NCBI GenBank assembly: GCA_016271365.2
Contig: CM057459.1
Coordinates: 823,300,501-823,364,500 of the forward strand
Length of the DNA: 64,000 bases
Direction: 5' to 3'
From: Neoceratodus forsteri
Taxonomy: Eukaryota; Chordata; Ceratodontiformes; Ceratodontidae
This document shows positions 9,940 through 19,729 of the stretch, in pieces. The translations under genes and the position numbers were made by a program. Below the pieces are notes generated by a model, which had not been told where the DNA came from, made no database searches, and saw only the letters and a list, made by a program, of their open reading frames with translations. Within the stretch, counting starts at the first letter, position 1, and each line of letters begins with the position of its first letter.

Positions 9940-11140
9940 TGGAAACAGGTGAGTTTCCTAACTCCCTGAGAGAGGCGGTGGTAACACCACTCTTGAAGAA
10001 AGTTCCTTTGGACCCAGACTGCCTTGCAAACTACAGACCAATCTCTAACCTTCCCTTTTTAGGGAAGGTGATTGAGAAAGTAGTGGCTGTATAGCTGGAG
10101 GACCATTAGACCATCCATGACATCTATGAACCCCTCCAGTCTGGATTTTGAAAGAGGCATAGTACTGAGACAGCGCTGGTTTGGGTGCTCATGATCTCCT
10201 GATGGCTAGAGATCAGAAGAGCCGTTCCATCTTGGTTCTTCTAGATCTCTCATCAGCGTTTGACACTGTGGACCACAGGGTTTTGCTTGACCGTCTGAGG
10301 CTCATCTGTGGACTGGCTGGTACAGTCCTTAGGTGGTTTACATCATTCCTCACTGGAAGAACGCAGAGAATGGTGTCCAGGGTTTATTCCTCAGATCCAG
10401 TTTCTCTGTCATGTGGGGTTCCTCGGGGTCGGTGCTATCCCCCATGTTGTTCGCAGTGTATATGCTGCCCCTCAGAGACATTGTAAGAAGGTATGGGCTG
10501 AGGTTTCACTGCTATGCTGATGATTCCCAGCTCTACCTTTCTTTTGTGACAGACCAGGATGGAGCTCTCTCAGTCTTTAATAGCTGTCTCGCAGAAATCC
10601 AGAAGTGGATGGATTTAAGTTGGTTGAGGTTGAACTCAGGTAAGACTGAGGTGCTGGTTGTGGATCCAGGTCGCCGGATAGAGGGGTTGGGGTGGGATTG
10701 TCCTCTGGACTTTTTCTTGGGGGCGTATCTCTCCAGACCTCTGAACAGGTGCAAAACCTGTGGATAATCTTTGACAAAGGGCTGACTCTGCATTCTCAGG
10801 TGTCAGCTGTTGTGAAATCTTATTTTTACTACCTAAGGAATATCACCAGGATTAAGCACCTTGTTCTGTCCAGCGACCTTCCTACTTTGATCCATGCCTT
10901 TGTGTCTTTGCGCTTAGACTATTGCAATTCCCTGTACCTGGGGCTACCATGGGTGGAAATTCATCACCTGCAGCTGGTACAGAATGCAGGGCCCAGCTTC
11001 TGACGGGGTTGGCTTGGTCCTGTCATATATTGCCAGTTCTACATGGACTGCACTGGCTGCCAGTTCAGTGGTGGATCACCTTTAAGGTCGGTCTTCTGAC
11101 TTTTAAAGCCCTACATGGACAGGGCTGGGCTACCTAAAAG
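9940..11140 (+). pseudogene. L2-type LINE reverse transcriptase (element A)
   Basis: The RT begins near 9970 with [18 protein letters not shown]. Fingers and palm continue with LVLLDLSSAFDTVDHRVLLD (10230-10290), a frameshift, then LSPMLFAVYMLPL and an intact HCYADDSQLYLSF near 10510. The thumb and C-terminal part (SYFYYLRNITRIKHL, HGLHWLPVQW, LLTFKALHG) reach ~11135. The layout is that of fish and amphibian L2. The catalytic YADD survives, but several stops and frameshifts disable it. Confidence 0.82.
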
Positions 11141-11500
11141 AGTTCCTGGTTCCTTACTACCCTGGACTGTCACTCCACTTAGCCAATGAGGGATTGCTGA
11201 AGATTCCAAGGGTGTGTTTGAAATCTTCTGGGGCTAGAGTTTTTATGCATGCAGCCCCAACATTTGGAATTCTCTTCCACTTCGGTTACGGGAGTGCACA
11301 ACCATGGTGGGATTTAAGCAAGTGCTAAAAACTTTTTTATGGCACCGAGCATTTAGTGAGTAACTGTTTGATGTTGTTAATGATCTGGTATATATTATAT
11401 GTTCCTGAGATGTTTGTTTTTGTGATTTTAATTCTGTTAGGCACCTTGGTATTCAAAAGGCACCTTATAAATAAAGTTTATTATTATTATTATTATTATA

Positions 11501-11988
11501 AACATTTTTCATTTCATTTTATTTCATTCTTTAATCATGATATAGGATTTTGAAGTTTAAGTTCACACTTCTGGGGGCATGCCAACAATGAAAACATTTA
11601 CATTCTCAGTACAGTGCTGAGCTTTTTACCATCAAGAACATGTTGTAGTACCATCCTAATACCTCCACAGCATAACTCTAGAATGTGCATTCAACAGATA
11701 AGGTCAGCAGAACAGACTTTTAAAAATTGTGAATAGTGGCCATCTTTATAGAATTGAGTCAATTTTAATATTAGCTAGAAAACATGTTTTCAAAATATAT
11801 GAGACAACTAAAATATGCTGAGGATAAATCTAAGAACATTACAGATATATTTAGGCAAGATAAAAACTATATGATGAAATCTTTTGCCAACTAACAAATA
11901 CTGATACTTTAAGTAATGTTTTTGGTCTCCAAATATTGATATCTGTTTTGTCTCCTTATTTGAACAAGATATTGCATATAGGATAATG
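11501..11988. other. Unassigned AT-rich sequence
   Basis: Nothing recognisable beyond the L2 tail to its left and the palindromic MITE to its right. Confidence 0.4.
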
Positions 11989-12140
11989 TATGGGGTGGTG
12001 TGTGTGTAATGAGAATTTTATATCCCCCCCCGAGGTGTTGGATTCCACTTAAAACCTGAGAGTGAAACTCAAGGGGTTTATCTCAGCATCCAACACTGGG
12101 GGGGGGGGGTGTAAAATTTGAGTTTACACACCGCCCCATA
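11989..12140. mobile_element. Short palindromic MITE with TA duplication
   Basis: The ends TATGGGGTGGTGTGTG and, inverted, TATGGGGCGGTGTGTA pair. Inner arms CCCCCCCC..GTGTTGGAT and ATCCAACACTGGGGGGGG pair again. The whole ~150 bp folds back and is bounded by TA, consistent with a Tc1/mariner-type MITE. Runs of 8-10 C or G flank the loop. Confidence 0.6.
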
Positions 12141-12589
12141 TTTTATTTTATATAATTGTTGGTTTTCATTTTTTTCCACCACAAGAGGTATATCAAATAA
12201 ACAGAAGACATCTCCATGTAGCCACCATCCAACTGGGTCTCAGCAGGGTCAGCAGTCAGACCCAGCTGCTGGAAGAAAGGTTTTTTTTTTCTTTTTGGTG
12301 GCTAGGAGGCAGTTTAAATCATTTTAGTGGCATCTGTTTGAAACTGTACTTACCACCGAGTCAGAGTGGCAGTCTGGTCTGTATGTGTTAGGGTGGCTCT
12401 TGGCATTGCAGAAGAGCAGCATCTGGGACTTGTGCATGCACAGCAGATGGGAAACCCAGTGTGTGTTTGCCATAATAAACACTCCTTTTTTATGGCAAAT
12501 GATGCTATGGATTTTCTATGTAAAAAAATGAAATCCATTAATTATAACACCTTTATACATATCTGATGTTAAGATTTCATAATTTAAAA

Positions 12590-13420
12590 GTGTGTTATAC
12601 AGCCACATCAACTTGTCCAATATATCTTCTGATATCCTTTTGCAAAATTCTCTTGGAAGCCTGTCCAGACCTGGTGTACTTCCAGTTTTAGAGTGTGTAC
12701 ATCATTGCTGTTTGTAATTCTTCTGAGGTAATTGGTTGTATCAATAATTTTTTACATTCCTCAAGCATTTCTGGAATGTCACACTCATCGAACAGGGAGT
12801 ACATTCTTGTATTCTCAGGAATATATAGGGAATGGATAGGGCTTTTAGTTGGTATAACAAGTTACTGATATCTACAGTTTTAATGAACACAAATCAATTG
12901 CCACTTTTAAAAATGTATGTTTTCATTTTTTATCCTCTCAGTCAGGTTGTAAATGTACTTTGGAGATTGTTTCATATTAATGTACATTTATTGTATGGTT
13001 TTCATTTGCTGTGTAAGTAATGACACTTATGAAAAAGGGTTTTTGCCTATTAAGGTTTACAAGTATAATAAATAAAATGAAATTATAGGAAAATGAAAAT
13101 GAAAATTGGTGCCAAAAGTGCTTAGCATACATGAGTCAAAAGTTTTACTGATCCCTATTCTGTCCATTACACTGAACCTGTCTATATTTTGCATCCCTTT
13201 TATAAGTTTATTGTGCATTCTAGCTGCACAACTTTTATACATGTTTATGAGGTACTTTTTTCCTTGTGTGCCACATTTTTGTTCCATTTCTAATGATTTG
13301 TGTCCATTGTATTGTTTTTTTTGTATTTTTTCTTGTATTTGTTCCATAAAGTCACCCATTTTTGCTTTAGTTATAGAAATTGATTTATGTAAGTCTGGAA
13401 AATTGAAAAAAAAAAAAACA
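12590..13420 (-). pseudogene. Tx1/L1-like LINE ORF2 fragment (linker and start of RT)
   Basis: On the minus strand, with frame changes, ECDIPEMLEECKKLLIQPIT then SEELQTAM and SGQASKRILQKDIRRYI-like readings (12815 down to ~12600) match the L1/Tx1 block before the RT fingers (PISxEEVxxAI..KSPGPDGLPxEFYK). Upstream minus-strand sequence 13420-12830 holds lysine-rich readings that fit the linker but have no firm motif. The catalytic core is missing. This is a recognition by motif order, not by alignment. Confidence 0.5.
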
Positions 13421-13426
13421 GTGTTA

Positions 13427-13749
13427 ATGCTGTAGTTAAGGTTACAGCCACAAAAGTAGGGAAATGTGGCATTATGGTTTCCAAACCTAACACCCCAACC
13501 CCATGCCATGCACACCAACAGGCGTTGAGGTTATGCCTTGGAGTTGTCAGCCCTAATGCTCACCCCTTTCCATAAGTAAATAAGCTGATATAGGTACGCT
13601 ATTGAAGACTGAGGTGAGCATTAGGAGACAACCCCAAGGCACTCCCCAATGTCTGTTGGTGTGCACAGCATGGGGGTGGAGTGTTAGGTTTGGAAACCAT
13701 AACACCACATTTCCCTACTTTTGTGGCTGTAACCCTAGTTACAGCATCA
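13427..13749. mobile_element. Foldback repeat, ~140-bp arms
   Basis: Arm 13427-13566 (ATGCTGTAGTTAAGGTTACA onward) pairs with 13611-13749. Shared blocks are AGCCACAAAAGTAGGGAAAT, GGTTTCCAAACCTAACA and TGCACACCAACAG. The spacer is ~45 nt. The arms differ at roughly 15% of positions by eye. Peptide readings of both arms are mirror copies and not genes. An A-run precedes the left arm. Confidence 0.75.
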
Positions 13750-13979
13750 ATGAAGTTGTTTACAATTCATTTCTTTACTTTTTGAGGTAGTGTAATCTTA
13801 TCCTTATTTGCATGTGGGAGCCCATGGCCCTTCACTCCCATCCCTCTATAGATGCATTTATTAGAGCTGTGTGGAATATAAAATTCTGCCCAAGGAATGC
13901 CTGCAGAATTACCATTCTGATTCTGGGGAATTTTGCAAAATATTTGAGAGACTTCTGCAGAATTTTGAAAACTTTTAAA

Positions 13980-14530
13980 ACTGAATTATTTCATTAACAT
14001 TTTTAAAGTACATTTCCAAAAAACACCAAATTTGGAACATAAATAGTACCGATTGTCTTACAAACATGTACCAAATTTCAGAGTTGTAGGTTGAAAATGG
14101 AGGAGGAATAGGTGGCCAAACATTTAGTCAAAATTTAATTTTCACTTATTTTGAGATCATTTTAAAAATGATTTTCCAAATTTCTCTACAATGTCAGGAT
14201 TTTGAGAAGCTTCCAGCATGGGTAAATGCAACATGTTTAAAGTCTCGAGCTTCAATGGTGACTAAGTTGTAGGTAACCACACATTTTGCCAAAATTTAGA
14301 TTTCTGTAATTTTGGTATAAATTTGATAGTATTAATTGCAATGTTATAAAGTTTGACAGATACACAGGTTATCACTACATTTGTACATGTACTTAGTTTC
14401 AGATTTCTAGCTTCAAATGGGACTGAGTTATAGCCTGCCAAACATGTTGCCAACATTTAAATTTCAGTTATTTTTCTCCAATTTTAAAACAACATATTCA
14501 AATGTAACCAGAGTAGAAACATTTAAACTT
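13980..14530. repeat. ~170-bp diverged tandem units
   Basis: Three anchors, GTTGTAGGTTG (~14088), AGTTGTAGGTAACC (~14265) and AGTTATAGCCTGCC (~14427), are each followed by an AAC..TTTGCC/AGTC..AA(C/A)ATTTAA block. They mark a period of 163-177 bp. The array resumes after each LINE insertion up to ~29.2 kb. Confidence 0.65.
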
Positions 14531-14533
14531 CTA

Positions 14534-17390
14534 TACCAGCACCCATCAGCAAGTTCTCTATGAAGAGATCCAGGCACAACTTCAATGAACATGCCTACCT
14601 AAACGAGCTTAAGTGCTCCCCTGAGTGGCAAGATTTCTACCTGGCCAAAACGATTACGTCAGCTTACAATATCTTCCACAACATTCTATCAAGGGCCCTT
14701 AATAAGTATGCTCCCCTTATTAAAGTTCAAACTAGGACCAAAACCTGTAAATGGTTCACCCCTCAGGTCAAGTCCTTGCTTCTAGAAAGAGATAAGCTCT
14801 GGAAAAAAGCACACAGACTGAACACTGCAGAGGATTGGAACCAGTTCAGGAGACTATGAAATTTATGTACCAAAACAATCAGAGAATCGAAGACCACCTT
14901 CTTCAAATCTGAACTCGACTCTGCCACAAAGAGTCCAATCAAGTTCTGGAACACAATCAGTGATCTGCTAGGCCACTCCCCAGGAAATTCACTCCCGACC
15001 AAGATTACCTCTGGCAACTTGACTATAACCAAAAAGATGGATATACTTGACGCATTCAATAACCACTTTGCTACTGCAGGCATGGCATTTGATAACTCCT
15101 GCAAACATACTTCCTCCCAGACTGCCAGCCAACTGCCTGAAACTCCGATAGCTTCGCCGCCTTTCTCACTTCAACCTGCCACACTGAAAGAGGTTGAGGA
15201 CCTCTTGCTTCAGTTGGATACTAGAAAAAGTGCTGGGGCCGACTCCCTTGACCCTTACTTCCTAAAAATTGCCTACCACGTACTAGCGATACCCGTCACC
15301 CACCTTTTTAACTTATCCCTGTCTCAGGGCACCTTACCACCTATATGGAAGACAGCACATGTCATACCACTGTTCAAATCAGGTGACCGTGGTGATCTCA
15401 ATAACTACAGGCCAATTTCCCTCCTTCCGGTCCTGTCCAAGCTCCTAGAGAAAATTGTAAATGCACAGCTGAGGACTCACCTTGAGTCTAGGGAACTGCT
15501 AAATCCTATGCAGTCTGGATTCAGAGCTAAACATAGCACTATCTCAGCCCTGTCAAAGTTACTAACGACTGGCAGTGTAATCTTGAGAGCAAAAACTTTA
15601 TTTGTTCTGTTTTCCTTGATCTAAGCAAGGCTTTCGACACCATCGACCATAGTCTGCTCCTCGCCCTTCAAACCATAGGTGTGGACCCCTCCTCTCGTCT
15701 GGTTCACTGACTATCTTACAGGCGCCTTCAACAAGTTAAAGCCGACGAGGCCTGTGCCCTTAAAAACTTCTGCAAGAGGGGTACCTCAAGGTTCTATATT
15801 AGGGCCCTTACTTTTGCAATCTACATTAATAACATCGACTACTGTATAAAAAGCCAACATCCATCTGTTTGCAGATGATACAGTTCTCTACGTGAGTCAC
15901 CCAACACCTGAAGCTGCCTGCAATGACCTACAGTCAGAATTCAGCCTTTTGCAAAGCCAACTCCTCCAAAAAGCTACTCCTAATGCCAAAAACTAAAGCG
16001 ATGGTCCTCTCTCCTTTTATCCAATACAGCTAACCCTGTGTCCAGTGGGACAGTTCCCAAATTACCACAGTTCTAGGTGAAAACTAGAATTTGTTACAAA
16101 ATTCAAGTATCTGGGAGTTTGGATAGACCAAAGACTCTCCTTCATTGAACATATCGAGGACTTGTAAACGACTTGACAAAGGCTTGGACTGTTTTTCAGA
16201 ATCAGCCAATTTCTCACCAGAGATGCCAAGAAACAACTGGTCCAATCCATTTTCCTATCATTGGTTGATTACGCTGACTTCCTCTACAGCCAATGCCCCA
16301 ACTCTTACCTGGCTAAACTGGACACACTCTACCATCGAGCACTGAGGTTTATAACGGGACTTCCCTTCGAGACACATCACTGCACCCTATATGCGGCAGT
16401 GGGATGGACATCACTAAAGTTTAGGCGCCACAGAAACGCCGCTCTCTGGACCTATAGAGCCATCTCTAATAAGCTGCCTTACTATATCTCCTGCTGTCTT
16501 CCCCTGAGTATAATTGGGAAATACGCGTTAAGAAGTTACTCAGCTATTACACTTAAAGTACCCAAAGCAAAATTCCACTTCAGCAGGGCAGCCATAAGCT
16601 TCGTGCTACCTACCTTATGGAACGATCTACAAAAAACCCTCAAATTAAGCACTCTAATCGGTATAAATGCTTTCAAGATGCTTTATTTCAGTACAATTAG
16701 AAGTATAACTGCTTCACCCACTCAGACCCAGGTACTACATATAGCCACGCCTAGACCCAATTTTAAGTACTGACCCCCAGCTGTTCTTACCAGCCTAATT
16801 GTCTCTCTCTTATTCCCTGTCTTATCAACACTAGGCCCATCCATCCCTTATTCTTCCTTTCCCAACCTCAGATAGGAGCTCACTACCCTGGGTTATGACA
16901 TCCTACCATGCCCCCATACTTTATAGCATTCAATTCAGGCTCACACAAGCTCCTTTTTCTCCATCACCTTCTCTACATCCAGCTTTACCAACTCCTTTCT
17001 GTGCACCGTGCCCTCTAGCCTTTTCTCCCCTACTTCCTCCCTCTTCCCCCTACCTTCACCTCTACCTGGTGTATAGTTTTATTTTATTTTTTCTTCCGTT
17101 ACTTCCTCCTGCAACCTTAGATAACCTGCTTTATCTTCCTACAGACACTTCTATGTATGTAAATACCGTGTAATCTGTACAATATCTGTATAATTCTATG
17201 TACATATGAACTTCTTTTTCTTCCTCTCTGTAAAGAGTATTATCTGTATTGCCTTGTAAATACCTGTGTTGACCTGTATATACAAATGTTCATGCTCCAC
17301 CCAGGTCCATCTTGCAAATGAGCTTCTGCTCAACGATGAACGCCTGGTTAAATAGAGACTAGATTGATTGATTGATTGATTGATTGATTT
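14534..17390 (+). mobile_element. 5'-truncated L2/Rex1-type LINE (element B)
   Basis: It carries only the end of the endonuclease-RT linker, the RT and the C-terminal region, and ends in a GATT microsatellite (17362-17390) preceded by GCCTGGTTAAATAGAGACT. The 3' UTR contains a T/C-rich stretch (16790-17110). Coding pieces are at 14560-14859, 15019-15624, 15625-16250 (broken) and 16261-16773. The exact clade within the L2/CR1/Rex1 group is not settled by eye. Confidence 0.78.
14560..16773 (+). pseudogene. LINE reverse transcriptase (element B)
   Basis: KSAGADSLDPYFLKIAY, LPPIWKTAHVIPLFKSGD and NNYRPISLLPVLSKLLEKIV (15220-15460) are the fingers; QSGFRAKHSTISALSKLL follows. After a frameshift near 15590, DLSKAFDTIDHSLL appears in another frame (~15620-15660), then VPQGSILGP-like sequence (~15780) and an intact LFADDTVLYVSH (~15866-15900). 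The C-terminal domain resumes at 16261 (LYHRALRFITGLPFETHH, PTLWNDLQKTLK) and ends in a stop at 16773. The palm aspartates are intact, but at least three frame breaks make it non-functional. Confidence 0.8.
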
Positions 17391-17472
17391 CTGAAAAAGT
17401 TCATATTTACAGCTTTAAATGGGATTGATTGAAATGTAGTCAAACTTTCACAACATTTAAAAATTAAATTTG

Positions 17473-18577
17473 AATGGGTGGCAAACTGGTTGATGGGCAG
17501 AAAACAGAGAGTGATGGTAAATGGTATACAGTCAGAAGAGATGCACGTCACAAATGGGGTACCTCAGGGATCAGTCCTGGGACCAGTCCTCTTTAATATC
17601 TTCATCAGTGGCATTTCAGATGGACTAGAGGGTAAGACTTGTCTGTTTGCAGATGACACCAAGATCTGCAACAGAGTAGGTGATCCAGATGGGGTGGGCA
17701 GAATGAGAAGAGATCTGGATAAACTAGCAAAATGGTCAGAAGAGTGGCAACTGGGATTTAATGCAAGGAAGTGCAAGATCATACACATAGGGAAGAGAAA
17801 CCCTGAAGCCATCTATAGGCTGGGAGGGGAGTCACTGGCAGTCACAAAGGAAGAAAGAGACTTGAGCATCATCATCACTGATGACCTGAAATCATCCAAG
17901 CAGACCTCTAAAGCAGTAGGTAAGGCTAAGGGGATGTTAGGGTGTATTAGTAGGGGTATCACAAGTGGTACGAGGGAGGTAATAATCCCACTTTACGAGA
18001 CACTGGTTAGGCCCCATCTGGAGTACTGTGTTCAGTACTGGAGGCCACACCTTCACAAGGACATTAACCAAATTGAGGCAGTCCAGAGAAGGGCAACTAA
18101 AATGGTGCAGGGACTGCATCAGAAGACATATGAGGACAGATTAATAGAGCTCAATATGTATACCCTTGAGTAAGGGAGGGAGAGAGGTGATGTGATCGAA
18201 ACATTCAAACACCTTAAGGGCATTGATAAGGTGAAGGAGTCTAACATGTTTAAATATAAGAAAAATAGCAGGACAAGAGGACACAGCATGAGATTAGAGG
18301 GAGGCTGATTAAGGGGGAATGTGAGGAAATTCTTTTTCACAGAAAGAGTGGTGGATGCATGGAACGGCCTACCTTAGGAAGTGGTGGCTATGAATACAGT
18401 GCAGGGCTTCAAACAGGCATGGGATAGGCATAAGGGAGCAATACAGATGAATATGACTAGATAGGCCACTGACAGAGCAAAGGCCAATGGCAAATTTATA
18501 AGGTAGAAAAAGAAATGGGCAGACTGGATGGGCCTTGCGGTCCTTATCTGCCGTCAATGTCAACCTCTATGTAAATT
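17473..18577 (+). mobile_element. 5'-truncated CR1 LINE (element C)
   Basis: Only the last third of CR1 is present: palm, thumb and 3' UTR. The 3' region reads TGGGCAGACTGGATGGGCC, TTATCTGCCGTC and AACCTCTATG, the same family end as at 46.2 kb and 55.87 kb, where it finishes in TTCTATG. It is inserted in the ~170-bp tandem array. Confidence 0.82.
17478..18173 (+). pseudogene. CR1 reverse transcriptase, C-terminal part (element C)
   Basis: 231 codons remain open. GVPQGSVLGPVLFNIFISG and CLFADDTKICNRV keep the catalytic FADD. WSEEWQLGFNARKCKIIHIG and ERDLSIIITDDLK follow, then REVIIPLYETLVRPHLEYC and RRATKMVQGL, the standard order of the CR1 palm, thumb and C-terminal domain. A TAA at 18172 ends the frame, although homologous sequence continues (RERGDVIETFKHLKGIDK, ~18179-18232). 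It lacks the endonuclease and fingers, so it is a dead truncated copy despite the clean frame. Confidence 0.85.
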
Positions 18578-18779
18578 ACAAATTTATAAACACCTGAAAC
18601 TTTTAAACTAGAAAATGCAATACCATTACATTTGACAGTTTCTTAGACCTGACAAGGAGACTATGTGCGCTAATTTTATTAATTGCCTTCTGCCAGAAAT
18701 TGCAAAATAACATCTGTCTTTATGAACATTGTAGAATTTCATGAAAAATTCCATAAAACTAGAATCTGCTAATTTAATA

Positions 18780-19440
18780 CAGCCTTATTTGGGGGATTCT
18801 AATTAAAGGATAGAGGTATGAGAGTCAGGTAGTGCAGTGGGTCACCGGGCTCAGGAGGTAGATGAACAGTTTCACCAAGAAATGGACAGCTTTGCTGGGT
18901 AACACAATAGTGGTAGACCGAAGCTGGAGCAAGAAAACACAGAGTGTCAACAATTCCAACCTGAATGCAGAATATTTAAGGAGCACATCCAGTAAATTTA
19001 TGATCCAGGTAGCTTGATGTACATGCAAGTCTGGGACACAGAGGTCCTCAAAAAGATGTAGTGGGGGAAGACAATGCCTGGGGCAGCAGGAAGGAAGAAT
19101 TCTGGCTATTCCAACATGTTAGGTTAATAGGAAAAGGAGTAGGTGACTCATTTTTAATGCAGTTTGTCACTGTAAAGAACAAAGAGGATATGTGTGGGAT
19201 CAGTAGTTTATTTATTTTACTTATTGAAATGTTTCACCAGGAAGGCACACTGAACAACAAGTTGCTTGTCTCCAGGTGTGACCTGGGGGGAGTGGTACTA
19301 GTTTTACTGAGTCAATCTGGCTATGTCAAAAGAGAAGAGGGGATAGTCACTAAGAGAGGAACAGCAGAACACAAAAAGCTCAGCACAGCTTGTCAAATGA
19401 AGCAGTGATACACACATTAATAATGTTAAATGCAACAAAA
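18780..19440. mobile_element. Unassigned insertion carrying an L2-type 3' tail (minus strand)
   Basis: 19205-19290 reads TTTATTTATTTTACTTATTG, TTTCACCAGGAAGGCACACT and CAGGTGTGACCTGGG, a diverged version of the 3' end of the L2s at 19.73 and 38.16 kb. The rest (18780-19200) has no motif I recognise. It could be an L2-derived fragment or a SINE with the same tail. Confidence 0.45.
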
Positions 19441-19729
19441 ATTATTTCTTGATGCATAATGTATATACTACCATAAATATCTGAGAAAATGATTCCAATA
19501 ATTTTTTCTACTGCAAATTTATAACGGCTAAACACATTTATCTAGTTGTGTTAGACACCAGGATACACTGACTATGGATTTGCATGTCAAATGTTAAGTA
19601 TATGCCTGCAAGAGCAAAGGAGTAATGAACATCAACGTTTTTTTAGAGTTTTTACATTTTGCAAATATTTACATAGTAAAGTTTTGAACCCCTGTAACTT
19701 AAAAATCTCTAATTCAATTATCTCCATAT

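Larger units (their letters stand above)
8340..11500 (+). mobile_element. L2-type LINE (element A), degraded, plus strand
   Basis: A single-ORF LINE with endonuclease then reverse transcriptase. It ends GGCACCTTATAAATAAAGT followed by an ATT microsatellite at 11479-11499, the usual L2 3' end. Coding is broken into pieces at 8545-8832, 9018-9365, 10181-10486 and 10333-11003. The 5' edge is uncertain, perhaps near 8340-8406. No ORF1 is visible. Confidence 0.82.

Noticed and set aside
17640..17700. Clean 231-codon CR1 frame, considered as a functional gene
   Set aside because: It lacks fingers, endonuclease and start, and ends at an internal stop while homology continues.
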